A stretch of DNA of 64,000 bases, taken from contig CAICTM010000399.1 in NCBI GenBank assembly GCA_903772945.1, forward strand, positions 1 through 64,000, read 5' to 3'. This stretch comes from Seminavis robusta (lineage: Eukaryota; Bacillariophyta; Bacillariophyceae; Naviculales; Naviculaceae). The stretch's first letter is position 1; every line of letters starts with the position of its first letter. Position numbers and translations under genes: made by a program. Shown in pieces: positions 1-12,261 of this stretch. A model generated the notes under the pieces. The model did no database searches and was not told the origin of the DNA. It saw only the letters and a program-made list of their open reading frames with translations.

Positions 1-1690
1 AACAAGAATGCTGGTGCTGGCGCTGCTGTTGTTGAAGATGAAGATGCTGAGGCAGAGGAAGCGTCGTCAAGGTCCATCAAGTGAGAATCAACAGAGGGCA
101 ATGGCAATGGAACAATAGGAGAGCGGCAACAGGAGCGGCAAAAGAGCAGGCGGTGGAAATCCGTCAATCGAAATCCAGTCATCGAAGTTGAAAACAAGAG
201 CAATGGCAACAGGACAAGGAGAGCGGCGGATATCCAGTCAATCGAGTCAATCGAAGATGGAATTTATGAGCTTTCCAACAGTTCGGCGAATCGGTCGAGC
301 TGTTATCTTCGCGTCGACAAGCGAGTTTCGTCGTTTGAATCTTCTTTGAATAACAACAACTGCAACCAGTCAAACGACCAATGCCGGTCCTGGGTAAGCA
401 GAGACCAACTGCCGATCGACCAACAACAACCACAACAACACGAGCCATCGATCGCTCCGGGCTGTTGTTCTTCACGTACGTTCGATATTTCGAAATGAAA
501 AAGTGAGGAGTTTGCTTCGAAGATATAAGGCAAGCATGGCTCAGCCTTCCCGAAGCATGACTCAAGGCAGACACACAGGCCGAGCCTTATATATGCAGTC
601 GAAACTCATTTTTCGACGAGTTTTGTTAACTCGACGATCGCGACCTCTGTTAACTCGGCCGATCGATCGATCCATGCTGAAGCTGAGCATGGCCGAGGCT
701 TCGCCGGTGATAGGGATAACAGTAGTAGCAGTAGAAGCAATAGTAGTAGTAGCCGTAACAGTATTAGTAGCGGCTTCTTTAGCGCTCGGTTGATCGCAAA
801 AGGTGGACTCCCATAGGAGTCCATCGTTTAATATGCTTACGAGCGAATCAAGGGGATTGCTTTTCGAGCGAATCCAAGATAGGATCCTCATTGAGATTAC
901 GATCGTCAATAAGAACAGAGAGATTGCTTTCGAGCGAATCCAGGGGATCGACAAGGGGATTGCCTGCGAGCGAATCCAGTCGAGAAAAGAGGTTACCACT
1001 GATGATAACAAGGGATAGACATATAAGAATAAGAATGAGTAACATCTCATAACCTCGCATGCTACCATGCGACAATACCATTGTGCATTGACTAGTCTAA
1101 GGATCTAAGAGATGTAAAGTTTGTATTTCCAAATAAGTGAGCAGTTATTGATTATTTTCTAGAATAAGCCTGCTAATTGTAAAGCTGTAAAGCTGAATTG
1201 TAAGCTGTATCCCGTCGCAATGAGAATGGTTGCCCATGGGATGAATGGACTTGCTCCAATGCTGAATGAACGACCACGCAGAAGTACGGCAGTGGGCCCG
1301 TGATATTGGTTGCCCATCAGATGACTGATTGTTCTTGTGCTCTAAAATTAACGCAACAGTTTGTGCTACCAAACGGTACTCAAACAAAAATCAGTACCCT
1401 CTCCTTGTCTGACTACTGACTACTTCTAGCCAGGAGGAACCGCACAGACCCCACGCCCCCTACTGTAGCTAGCCCATCATAAGACAGGCAACAACTGAAT
1501 TTATGCCTTCAAATAGTGCAAGAGCTCTGATTCAGCTACACAGTAATCGTTACATCATGTATGAAGTTAGACTTATAATTGGTTTGGTGTCAAAATCAGT
1601 CAAATCTTCGAACAAAATCTAACTGCAGATCCCTGACTGTTTTCGTTTGCTGCAAAGTTCTACAAGGTTGTTGGGTTAATCCTCCACCCG
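1..1690. repeat. Gene-free 5' region with simple and short direct repeats
   Basis: I see no convincing gene here; open frames are short and overlap on both strands. The first 500 bases are rich in CAA and GCAA-type trinucleotides. A run of AGT/AGC triplets lies near 718-780. A motif of about 22 bp, ending in cgagcgaatcca, recurs three times near 858, 922 and 957, giving a small tandem array of purine-rich sequence. From 1020 to 1690 I see only unremarkable spacer. Confidence 0.6.
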
Positions 1691-1695
1691 TCAAT

Positions 1696-3146
1696 TTACC
1701 TTGTACCTGTCCAAGGTAAATCTTCTTGCGCAACTGCAGCAGTCTCCTCTACTTCCTTTGGTAACTGTACCGCCGGACGCATCATTCGCCCAATTGCAAG
1801 CAACTGTTCCCACACTAAGGAACGAATCATTCGCGTGAATTGAGCGCTGCGTGTGTTTCCAAAATGAGAGTCGCAATATCTCTTTCGGTTCATCAGTGTA
1901 CGTACCTAAATCGGGCTTGACACTGCAATCCAATTCCACAATGGGAACATGCTGTTCTCTAAGAAATTGGATGGTCGAATCATGATATTTGTGGTAGTTC
2001 CGTAGCCGTTGCAGTGCTGTATGAAAGTTGTCGTCGGCACGTCTGCCTTCCGACTCGGCTGCTTTGGCTGCCCGCGCCATGATTCTCTCCATTAGAATAG
2101 TATCGTCACATTCTAGATGCAGTGCGAGTTCGGGCTTGCCACATAATTTTACCAAATCCAATGCATTCTCCATGGACCTTTCATTGTTGTTGTGTATGAA
2201 TAGTATAATGAGCAGAGCAGGTATCGGTCGGTGAGGAGAATGAATGTTTGTGCCATCACTCTGCTGGTTTTCAATTGTAATTGTCCATTCTCTCGTCTTC
2301 TCCAATATTCATTGGTAGTACTCACCTTGGAAATCCATCTAACAACACTCTGTTTCCTGGATGATCTCTCATTCTCCGTCTCATGAGGGTGACGATAATT
2401 TCACTGGACACCAATTCACCTCGTGCCATGATTTCCTTGACCTGTTTTCCCAGGACAGTCCCTCGTTTGACTTCACAACGCAGCAGATCACCGGAACTCA
2501 AATGGACCAAACCAGCCTCCTTTTCCAATCGCTGCGACAATAATCCTTTTCCAGAGCCTGGTCCACCCACAATGAGCACAATGCGAGCGGGAGCACTTCC
2601 CAAAATTTTGTCGGCTGCAAACAAAAATTCTTGCAAATCGACACAACCAGAGTTATCCAAATCGGCTTCGGCAAAGAGTCGTTTGACGGTATGATCATCA
2701 TGAGATTCCCCAATTCCCTCCAACAAATTATGGACTCCTTCCAGATCCAAACTGGGTTGTTGTGCTTGACCACCAGTTTTGCCCGTGTCTCTCTTGGTGG
2801 CATATTGAAAGAACAAATCCACCACAGCCGAACCTTCAATCGACGAGACAAAGGCTTTGGATCCTGGTTTGCTGGGAACATGGACGGGTCGCAGATTGGC
2901 TTCATCCGACTGCAGCCACAATCGTTCGTCGTAATAATTGTCAAAAACGGTCCGAATGGCGGTTGAGGATCTGAAGGGAGACAGTCTTGATGTCGGGCAT
3001 CGGCGGGCCAGACCGAATCCTGCGGTGGGGAGTCGATTCATCATCTTTCCAAAGATTGAATTATCTGTTGCAAGCGATGATATCTCAGGGTTGAGGTGGA
3101 TCTCCTTAAAGGGGGAAGCTGCCCTCAAACTAGATGAAGAAAACAA
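1696..3146 (-). CDS. EF-hand/adenylate kinase fusion, probably organellar
   Basis: Nucleoside monophosphate kinase that interconverts ATP, AMP and ADP. Three exons: 3146-2326, 2177-1902 and 1846-1696, with introns 2178-2325 and 1847-1901. All phases agree and the join restores GFPR-SMENALDL and KPDLGTAQF. An N-terminal EF-hand-like unit (DLDNSGCVDLQEF, about residues 145-157) precedes the kinase core. The P-loop is GGPGSGKG, the AMP-binding part is SSGDLLR, and DGFPR is present. The first about 75 residues are Arg/Ser-rich and look like an organelle leader; an internal MMNRLPTAGFGLARR could be an alternative mitochondrial start. The divergent neighbour is the Deg protease at 3750. Known: EF-hand domains suggest calcium regulation. 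Inferred: organelle targeting. Confidence 0.88.
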
Positions 3147-3749
3147 AGTTATGGAGAATCTGATGCCTTCTCCTATAACAGGCTCGTTTCTGTTTTGCTA
3201 CCGGTAGCAGATAACCAACCGACTGTACCAGATGCCAGCTGCAGGCAACAGGGGTGGATACCGTAGTAATATCTTGGTTCCGGCAACAGCAACCGCTCGA
3301 GAGAATGAGCCATCAGCATACTACTAGTACTCGTACATCAGATATGATGAGGGTGCTCTTCGTTGAGTGACGTCCCTGCATTGACCGTCATTGAGAAAAA
3401 AGTGATCGCGTCGCGTGAGAACCTTCCAAGAACTGAAACGTGGCAAAAATATCCTGACATACCACTAGTGATCCATTGATCCAATCAAAAAGAGCCAATC
3501 CACGTCATCATTCTCCAAGAAACAGGTGCCAACTTGGACTTTTGTACCATTACGTAGCATCCTACGTAGATTGCTTTGCTCACACATTTATTCCATTTTC
3601 ATCCTCCATGTTCTGCCTTGGCCTTGCGCCATCATCTATCTGAAGAAGACACAAAAAGAAACAGAGAGTCTGCTACTAGTACTGGCGCCCCCTAGCCTTT
3701 TCAGCTGCCGCACGATCACTACAAATTGTTCAACTTGAAAGCTACGACC
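3147..3749. other. Divergent intergenic spacer
   Basis: About 600 bp between the head-to-head adenylate kinase and Deg protease genes, so it must hold both promoters. I found no recognisable conserved element or further gene. Confidence 0.5.
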
Positions 3750-5414
3750 ATGAAGCACTCCGTTCTATTCTGGTTGCTGGTCACCCCAGGATGTTCTTTT
3801 GTTCCTTCTCCCTTAGTGGCATCCAAATCCACTCCAATCACTTCTTCTTCGTCCTTCTATCAAATGCGCCCGGACGATTTCAATGAGAACAGTAACAGCG
3901 CGTTCAATAATCTATCCGTCTCTGAACTCAAACGGTTGCTTGGTGAACGAGGCATTGATTTTCGAGATTGCTTGGAAAAGTATGAGTTGATTCAACGACT
4001 CCAGGAAAGCAGCCCAGCTTTTCGCACCGTCTCGCCCCCCGTCGATCCCTTGACCGCCCATGAACGAGGAATCATTCAGACCTTCAAAAAGGCATCTCCC
4101 AGTGTGGCCTACGTCCAAACCACATCCAAAGCGTTTGCCAGAAAGGGATTGGCCATCCGAGGATTGGAGATTCCGGCGGGAACTGGATCTGGATTTCTCT
4201 GGGACAACCAGGGTCATGTCGTCACCAATTATCAGTAAGACTGGAAGAAGCTAGGCATGCCATGTCCTTATGAATTGTCTGTCTCACTTGCTTGTGTCAT
4301 TGCCCCGCTTGTCCTTGCTTTTTACAAACCATTCAGCGTTGTAGCCGGACGAGGAGGTGGCGGCATGCCCTCTCGCGTCACGGTCAAACTCAGTGGCATG
4401 GCGCGAGCCATGGAAGCCGAAGTGGTGGGAGCCGAGCCAGAAAAAGACCTTGCCGTACTGCGGGTCAAGGACACGTACAATCTGCCCGATCCGATTGATG
4501 TGGGTACTTCCAGCGACCTGCAGGTGGGACAGAGTGTCTTGGCCATTGGGAATCCTTATGGTCTGGATGATACATTGACCACTGGAGTGGTCAGTGCACT
4601 GGGGCGTGATCTGGATGGAGTAGGAGGCCGACCAATTCGAGGATGTATTCAAACGGATGGTAAGTAGCATTTTAGTTGTCTGGGGCCGTGGATGGAAGGA
4701 TTGGCTTTTGTTTGAAAGATTTGAGTCGTTCACTTTGCTTTCTTCCAAACCTAATGTTCTGAACAATCATTCACAGCGAGCATCAACCCTGGAAACTCGG
4801 GCGGACCACTGCTAGACAGTCGAGGCCGATTGATTGGCGTCAACACAGCAATTTTCAGTCCTGGCGGCATGGCTGGTAACATTGGCATTGGATTCGCTAT
4901 CCCCGTCGACACGGTCACACGGGTTGTGAATCAGATCATCCGCTATGGCAAGACAGTTCGTCCCACTCTGGGTATCACCGTTGTAAACGACGGCGTCGTC
5001 AAAGCTCTGGAGAAACAATACGGGCGTGGTCTAGACGGGGTTCTGATTGCTGAAATCGTGCCCAACAGTCCTGCCGTTGTGGCTGGTTTGGAAGCAACAC
5101 GACGAGACGCAGATGGTAGCATTGAGTTGGGTGATTTGATTTCTCGCATTGATGGAAACCCCGTCAAGTGCACCGAAGACTTGATTAGTGCCATTGAAGA
5201 AAAGCAGGACGGAGACGTTGTGGAGTTGGTTGTTTGGAGAAAGTGCAATCCCCGTCGCGTGGAAACCATCCGAGTGCAATTGACCACACGAGAAAAGTTG
5301 GATCAACCACCCAAATCCTCCAGCTACAGCAGCGGTCCTCTAAACCGTCGATCCAATGGAAGAGGACGAAGCAGGAACGCACTGGTCAGTCCATTCAGCC
5401 CGTTTTGGCAATAG
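3750..5414 (+). CDS. Deg/HtrA serine protease with N-terminal SAP-like domain, plastid-type leader
   Basis: Trypsin-fold protease of the Deg family for protein quality control. Three exons: 3750-4234, 4337-4659 and 4777-5414, with correct phases. The start MKHSVLFWLL begins a signal peptide followed by GCSFVPSP, resembling the ASAF-type plastid motif of diatoms. Residues about 52-85 form a helix-extension-helix unit (VSELKRLLGERGIDF ... EKYELIQRL), close in pattern to SAP/MANF C-terminal domains. The catalytic triad is visible: His in TNYHVVAG (made by the first splice), Asp in PEKDLAVL, Ser in NPGNSGGP. A PDZ domain follows (GVLIAEIVPNSPA ... GDLISRIDG). The basic Ser/Asn-rich tail is short. 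Known: Deg proteases work in thylakoids. Inferred: plastid location and the role of the SAP-like domain. Confidence 0.92.
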
Positions 5415-5873
5415 TTAGGACTTTGATCGATCGCGAGCCTAGCTTGTGTTTTGGATTGCACAGGACGGTAGGCAGAAGCTGTAGCGGCGTTTACCGAAAG
5501 TCCGATAAGATAAATTGATCGTAAAGCTTTTTGAAGGCGACACCAGCTAGACTACCTGTGCCACACATCTCGTACACGGAACGAGGACTGTGCACTATGC
5601 ACGTAGATAAGAGTTCCATCTGGCGCAACGATTCGATTCGATTATACCACGGGATGTGCATCACAACCGCTCTACGGGTACCGTGCAAGCAATGTGCCAA
5701 ACCAAACGAAACTGGCAACACCATTTCTATGATGAGAGCAGAGGCTTTGTGTATCTAGCTTTATGAATGTTAAGAATATTGAAAGGGGACTAGTAGAGCT
5801 GCTAGTTCTCTTGTTGATTGAGTATAAGGGTTTCATCCTAACTTTGCTGATGAGGCCGAGTTCTACCATTCGC
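5415..5873. other. Tail-to-tail spacer
   Basis: About 460 bp between convergent genes; only short open frames, nothing recognisable. Confidence 0.5.
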
Positions 5874-8549
5874 TCATCCACTTGCATTCACAAATGGGTG
5901 AAAGCCTTTGAACCCGTCTCCGCCGCCTATTGTTACGTTTTCGAACGCCAAACCTTGTATCAGGGCTACATGACGTTCTTGGAAAACTCGTTGGGCATCG
6001 GACATGTGTGGCTCAGGTGTCGTCGCCTTGAATCGTTTCAAGGAGGCCGGACTGTTAATGTCGCACGCCACAAAAATATCCCAAAGCGCCCTCCACAGCC
6101 ATTTTTCGAGCCCTTCTTGATGATTCATGTCACGGGCACGACCTCCTCCCTACGGTTAAGCAGAGAGAAAACGCGAGTTAGAACATACTACCGGTAGTAG
6201 AAGAAACAAACGGCACACTCTGGTAGGGTAGAGTCAACTCACCTTTACAGTCCACTTTTGCAAGCAGAACGATGCATCGGAGATAAGCTGCAGAGTCACA
6301 TACTGGAGCAAGAGCCATCGAACAGTGTCGTCTCCGTTGAATACTTCTTTTACGATCCGGTCCAAGGACAGCTGGAACGCTTTGTAACCTTTTGCTAGCA
6401 ATCGATTTGTTTCTGTTGTGAGATTCAACTTCTTGGTTCGATGATTCAGTTCAAACCTTCGTATCCACATGCCTCCATTGTCAGCACCGTCATTTCTCTC
6501 CTGCATTCCCTGTACAACGATAAGCAAGAGAACAACAACAACAAGTGAGCGAAATCATCAACGGGGCCATCACGCACTTCTTTCGCCACTTTCACGACAA
6601 CTTACCAGCGTATGGAAGAAGCTAAACAGGAATTTTGTCAAGAATCCAGGTACGGATGTTAGCGTCGGCTCTCCCAGGTCAAAGAGCCACAGCCGATCTT
6701 CCGTGACGAAGAGATTGTGAAGACCGGCATCGGCCAAACCGCTGGTCCAAAGTCTTTTCCAATACATCGACGAATGGCAGTTTTGATCGGGAAGCTCGAC
6801 TGCCTTGGAGAGAAGACATTGCCAGTAACCGGATCCCATGTTTTCCAACACGGTCGGTACCATTGGTGCCTTTTGAAAGAAGTCACCCACGAGTGCACCT
6901 GGATTGGTGATGCATCCCAAGTAATGTGCGGGTACTTTCTCTTCAGTCGTCAGGATCATGTTGGCACCGCTGGATTGCGCAAACGGCGATTGCTGTCGAT
7001 TATGACGTTTATTCCCGCCACCAATGTGCAAGAAGGACTGTGTCCAGTACTCGCTGTATTCGCGGAATCGTGTTCCCAGCAACAGCAAGACGGGGATGCG
7101 ACCGGTTTCGGATCGAAAGTTCTTTTTGATGGCGTTTCCCACATAATTGTCGACTAGATCGGATAAATCTTCCGCCTCCAGGTGTTTGCATTCTTTCATT
7201 TGTTGTACTTCCTCCCGAATCTGCTCCAAAACCTTGGGATCCTGTTCGTTGTCCGCAGTCAATCGCACGAGATCCCACACCAACTTGATCTTTTGCGTGA
7301 CGAGATTGTTCAGCACACTTCCACACAGTCGAGCTTCATAGAGCCATTCGTTGCCTGTCTTGGGGTTGGCGCTACCAATTCGCTTTTGCCCAAAAGTGAA
7401 TTTCCACCGGTTGGACTTCATCAACGTGATGAGATCATCGGTAATGGCTTTGAGTACAGTATAGCCATCGCCGTGAATTCGAATCCTTCCGGTGTGACCG
7501 CTGTTGTTGCTTTGACTGGGTTCTTCCTGATCAAACTTTCCTGCTGGGAGAACAATCCGGAGCGTGTCCGCCTTTAATTTGACAAAGCACTGATCCGTGG
7601 TTCCCCGGGGTGCTACCAAAATGGCAATGTCTCTGTGACCAGAGACCGTTCCAGATTTGGTAATTTCGACCCCTGGCGGAAATAATTCTGGATTGGGTTT
7701 GTCTTTGCTCACGACGGATTGCAAGCTGCTGACCTTTTTGAGCAGTTGAAAGTTGGCTTCTGCCGCCGAAGTACCATCTTCATAGTCGTCCTCCTCTAGC
7801 ATGGTCTCCTCGTCGAGAAAACTGACCCGAGACCGCTCCGAGGACGTCATCTTGGTCGTCTTGGAATGACTATCGGATTCTTCTTCACTGTTACTGCTCA
7901 GCTCTGTCATTTCATCCACGGGCAGCAAAAAGCTGCCGCTGCTGCCACGGTCCAAATCTCGCAATCTCCTCCACAGTGCTTTTCGATTCTCTCCCAAGTG
8001 ATGTGGAGAAATGTAAATAAACTTGAATTCAGGTATCCGCTGTTGAATATGTCTGGCTGCCGCTTGGTTGTCCTTGTCGCCATGGCCTCTTGTCTTGAGT
8101 TCATCGGCCACGGTACTGAGCGCAAAGAGCTCTACCAAATCCTTGTCACTCCCGTGCTTCATGACGACGTCACCCAAGACGGGATGTTGTCCTTCAAAGA
8201 CAGCCACTCCACTACCACCTCCTCCCAATTTTTGAATGTGGCTAATTTCGGTCGGCGCATACGCATTGGGATGCACTTGACCCAGACTATGATCGGGACA
8301 GAACTGCAGACACAACTGATCGTCGTCCAAGGTAATCAACAGTCCGTAGTTGCGAAAGGCATTGTGCATCAGAGGCAGTGTCTCGCCATGATGGATGGGA
8401 GTGGCCGTGGACGTTAGCAAACGACGTGGTTGGGGACTCTGTGGTTGCGACGGTGTGATGGGGATCGAATACTCGTAGTGATCATGATGCTCGTGGTACT
8501 GTTCATGACGGTTGGAAGGAAAAAAGTGTTCTGGATCCATCGCCACCAT
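5874..8549 (-). CDS. Putative atypical kinase-like protein
   Basis: Three exons: 8549-6606, 6509-6243 and 6149-5874; the joins give FFHTLGMQERN and WTVKGGGRARD in frame. The start is placed at MVAMDPEHFF (8549); an upstream in-frame Met at 8642 would add 31 basic residues. Features hinting at a protein-kinase-like fold: a Gly-rich loop (LGGGGSGVAVFEG), a Lys in GDVVMKHG, an acidic helix (DLVELFAL), and a late segment GLHNLFVTEDRLWLFDLGEP that resembles an H-x-x-N catalytic loop followed by a D-L-G metal-binding motif. This pattern recalls actin-fragmin-kinase-like or other atypical kinases. The middle part is Ser/Asp/Glu-rich. The N-terminus is His/Gln/Pro-rich. I cannot name a family with certainty; function is inference. 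Confidence 0.6.
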
Positions 8550-8642
8550 TGTGTAGTATTTGGTTGTGTCGAAGTTGCGTTGTCTGTTTTCTTTGGGTTT
8601 TGGCAACGGAGAAGTCAGTTTGTACTTTCTCTTGGTTGTCAA

Positions 8643-9851
8643 TCTCTCTCTATGCTAGTAGCTATGCTAGTCTACTTTCGGCTTGTTGTGCACTTACTCT
8701 CTCGGGGTCTTCTTCCACTGCAATGGGTTCTCGTTGCGTGTGGGTGTGCATGAGTGGATCGAGCAGATCGATGTGTTACTTGAAAATACGGATTACCGAG
8801 CAAACGGCAGGGAGGGTGAAAAGGTTGCCAACAACAGAATGCTTTTTCAAAGCTCTCAAGATTGGGCAGAGCTTGGGTTGTGCGGATTGATCCCATTGGC
8901 TCCAGTTTGTCCACTCTTGGGAAAAGCGAAGAGGGACTGGCAAATGCGAAGCCTGTGGGGAGTCGAATAAGTCAAACGGCCACTGGACGAAGGTCGAGGT
9001 GCAAACTCCCATGGGAGTCGAGGAATCCCAAAGCTCTCCTTGGAACCCGCATTGTTACATTCGTTAGCTAACGAACCAAGTGTTCTACGGAGTAACGGCT
9101 TGGTCCCCAAAGGGGCGTCTTATTAAAAAAGCCCAGAATGATATTCAGCTCTTCTGGGTGTTGGCTGCCGGGTACCAGTAGCTGGAGTTGCACATGCACG
9201 TTACTTCGCAACAGCCAGCTGGAGCTAACTTCTTCGTGTCTTGCTTGCATGTGGCTGCGGAGTATTGTGGCTCCTACATCAGAAGTCCCGGTACATCATC
9301 GTAGAACCAACCAATATCATTCCGCACATCAAACCAAACCGAAAGTGGCATTGGGTGAAGGGACTTGCTACTAGATTCGATCCGGTTGGATCATTGCTTG
9401 CTTCTGAACCACAAAATCCAATGGCTGTGGTGGGATTGGCTTCTCCGAAGCCACTCTCCGAGACAGTCCAAAAGATAGCCAAGCATTCAATCGACTGGAT
9501 GAAACCCCAATGGACAAAGCGAACAGCGACGAGACTCCCTGATCATCGGCATCGTTTTAAGGATACACGTGGCTCGTCGGTGGTGTGTGACAGTCAGTAT
9601 CCCTTCTACGCACCAACGACGCTATGCATCAGAGCTGCTACTCTAGCTACCGGTATCTAAATACGAGCTGCTGGCTAGATCTAGTAGGAAAGGGCAACGA
9701 CATGTTTGTTTCAATTTTCTCTATAGAATACTTTCAATTCTCTATTGGTATACACGCACATTTTCTTTCAGAGTTGTCCTCCATGATCATCCGTCATCCT
9801 TGCACTCGCACCGGAGTTCCCAAGACATCAGCTAATGACTGGTAGCACTGC
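8643..9851. other. Intergenic spacer
   Basis: About 1.2 kb without a credible gene. The open frame at 9241-9660 lacks domain-like composition and is not reported as coding. The 3' UTR of the next gene (about 9690-9850) is recognisable by similarity to the UTR of its paralogue near 13400-13560. Confidence 0.5.
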
Positions 9852-10994
9852 TTAGAGAGCCAAGGCAGCTCCAGCAATGGCTCCAACAGTAGCAAGGGAG
9901 GCCAGGGCAGAGTTGGCCGAGGATCCTGCAAGGTGGTGCTTCTCAACGGCAAATGGCTGGGGCTGGACATCAACTGTTTCAGTCACCTCACTCTGAAGCT
10001 TGCGGTGACCATCCACAATCTGGATATTCTTGCGCAAACGACGGCCACCGGTGGCAGTTCCTCCAAGCTCCAAGAGAATGCTTCCAACTCCAGTCAAGGT
10101 CAAGGCTTCAAAATCATAAAAGTCAGCAAACAACAAGAACGAAACCAAACAGACATTGTTATCATTTCCTTCATCAACACACTTCTTGGTGGAGAAGATG
10201 GTGGAGGCAGGTTGAGATTCCGTGATGATGAGCTGAGAGGGCTCTGCAGCTTCAGCATTCTTGACAGTGAACTCCATGATATCCTTGACTTGGAACTGTC
10301 CTGTTTCAACCCTGAAGCAGACATTGAGGGTACTTCCTTGAGTGGTGACAGCATCAGAACCATCATTGGTAAGAATGGTGTAGGTATCAGGGTCACAGAA
10401 GTATGCCAAGAGAGATCCATCAAAGCTGAGATTGGTGTCCTCAGCATCAGTAAAGGCCTCGGCTTGAGTGACAGTGTAACCAGTCAACGTAGGAACTTGG
10501 GTCACCAAATCAATCAGGTAGGTTAGCTTGACCTCAGCAAAGTCAATCAACATAATGTCAGAGTAAAGTCCAAGCACAACACAGAAGTTGACAGCAGCAT
10601 TGAGACCATCATCAGCTTCTGAGTAGATGAGCCCATTTTCATTGACTCCTTCAACGAAGGAGAAGGAGAAGCCATTGATGCCCATACCAGGGGCATTGAC
10701 AATTCCTGAGGTGTCCACAGCAATGCCAGAAACATCTGGGTTGGGATAGAAGTGACCAACATTGGTGCGCTCTGCAGCGACAGCTTCCTGGCGACATTTG
10801 TTTTCAACAGAAATCTTCACATTCACATTTTCACCAGCACCAGGACCAGTTTCATAGGTAAAGTCCTGTCCATCAATTGTTTTGAAGTTGACGCTCCAGT
10901 CACCAATCTCGAGAGCACGGTTATGGGCATCAGTTTCACTGGCAGTAGCCAAGAGGGGAGCAGCAAGAATCAAAAGATTGGAGAAGAACTTCAT
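9852..10994 (-). CDS. Secreted, probably GPI-anchored protein, paralogue A
   Basis: Single-exon gene of 380 codons. The start at 10994 gives a classic signal peptide (MKFFSNLLILAAPLLATAS) followed by HNRALEIGDW, whose R-A-L matches the R-x-L processing motif of diatom secreted proteins. The body is Thr/Asp-rich and beta-like with spaced Cys residues. Near the C-terminus are dibasic sites (GGRRLRKN, GHRKLQ). The end, SSANSALASL followed by a hydrophobic tail of about 15 residues, fits a GPI-attachment signal. No known domain was recognised. The head-to-head paralogue lies at 12262-13392. The 3' half (9933-10487) is almost identical in DNA to that paralogue while the 5' half is strongly diverged. 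A wall or cell-surface role is inference. Confidence 0.8.
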   Translation of the reverse strand: MKFFSNLLILAAPLLATASETDAHNRALEIGDWSVNFKTIDGQDFTYETGPGAGENVNVKISVENKCRQEAVAAERTNVGHFYPNPDVSGIAVDTSGIVNAPGMGINGFSFSFVEGVNENGLIYSEADDGLNAAVNFCVVLGLYSDIMLIDFAEVKLTYLIDLVTQVPTLTGYTVTQAEAFTDAEDTNLSFDGSLLAYFCDPDTYTILTNDGSDAVTTQGSTLNVCFRVETGQFQVKDIMEFTVKNAEAAEPSQLIITESQPASTIFSTKKCVDEGNDNNVCLVSFLLFADFYDFEALTLTGVGSILLELGGTATGGRRLRKNIQIVDGHRKLQSEVTETVDVQPQPFAVEKHHLAGSSANSALASLATVGAIAGAALAL

Positions 10995-12261
10995 GTTGAG
11001 AGTTTTGATTGCAAGTGTTTGTACGGTAGTAGTAGTCAATTTTGTTGTTGGCAAGTGGATTTTGTATTGCTCAAGGTTTGGATTGTGAGCTGAAGAAACA
11101 GCCAACAAGCAAAACAAAAGATCTTGCCCATCACTTCGTTGGGCAGCAGAGCAAGTGCCAATACCCTATGAGGTCGAGTAATGATGACCGGTCACCTGTG
11201 TGGCGTCGCCGTACCCCCCTACACACACTTTCGCTCACCGGAGATGAAGCCAGTCTAGTGACTTCGTCTTCGGCATGAAGGGTACCAGCAATGTCCATCA
11301 CTGGAGACTGATGAAGCGTGGGGTTCGTACAATTCTGTCTACGAGCCAATGGCGGCACACTACGGCCACCAACACTTGTAGTATTGGGTACAAAAATGTA
11401 CGTATTAATAGATGAGCTCGTAGATGACAAGTTGCTTGGCACCAGTTCCGTAGCTACTGGTACGAAATGCCAAGCGAACCGGGCTTTTCGTTACTGTAGC
11501 AGAATGGATCCTTGCGGAACAGTTTCTCCACGTGCGGAAAGCTTTTGATTGGTTTGTGGCTCTTCTTTCGTTGGGTTGCCACATCGTAGTGGACTATCCG
11601 AGTCTAGCTGGAGTCGAGTCAATGCAATCGAAACATCGTAGCTACATCGTACATCACCAACGGCCAGTCTTTTCTGTTGGGTTGCTGCATCACTGGAGAT
11701 TTCGTGGAAACCATTTTTAAAAGGTACCATCGCCAAGACGACAAAGTCAATGATTGGAGGGGTCCTCCAGTGAGCTTCCAGCGATCACTTTCTTCCAGTG
11801 AAAGGTCATCATTTATCGTGCTTCTAAATTGAACGAAGGCCAAGTCAAGATTTATTTTATCACCAGTGGGCAGGCTCCTTTTAAGTGGGCTAGTGAACTT
11901 GGTTCCAGCAAAATCGCCCAGACTTAGGCCCAAAGCAAGAGAAAAGAAACTCCCCGTGCTGTACGCCCAAGTAAAGGTGACACAGCACACGTCGAAAGGT
12001 GACTGTAAAAACAATGCTCACCGCAATAGGTTGAGAACGCCCTAGCCAGTGTGAGCCGAATGCCAACTTATTTCGCGAAAGATGGATGGAATGGAATGGA
12101 CCCTTTCGTAGAGGCGGTAGAAAACAAATCTATGACCCAAGGTTGGCTCCAAAACCGCAGCTCGAGCAAAATCTTTGAAGAGCTCACAATATTGATTTCC
12201 TCTCTTACGAAGACCAACTCACAATCAAACAATCAAACACTCAAACAGGATCGACGAAACA
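10995..12261. other. Divergent intergenic region of the secreted pair
   Basis: About 1.27 kb between the two head-to-head paralogues, containing both promoters and 5' leaders. Both leaders are rich in A and C just before the ATG (CAA/AAC runs). No further gene was recognised. Confidence 0.5.

Noticed and set aside
1-1081. Several open frames in the first kilobase
   Set aside because: Simple-sequence repeats; frames overlap on both strands with low-complexity text.
9241-9660. 139-codon open frame between genes
   Set aside because: Composition and lack of any conserved motif do not support coding.
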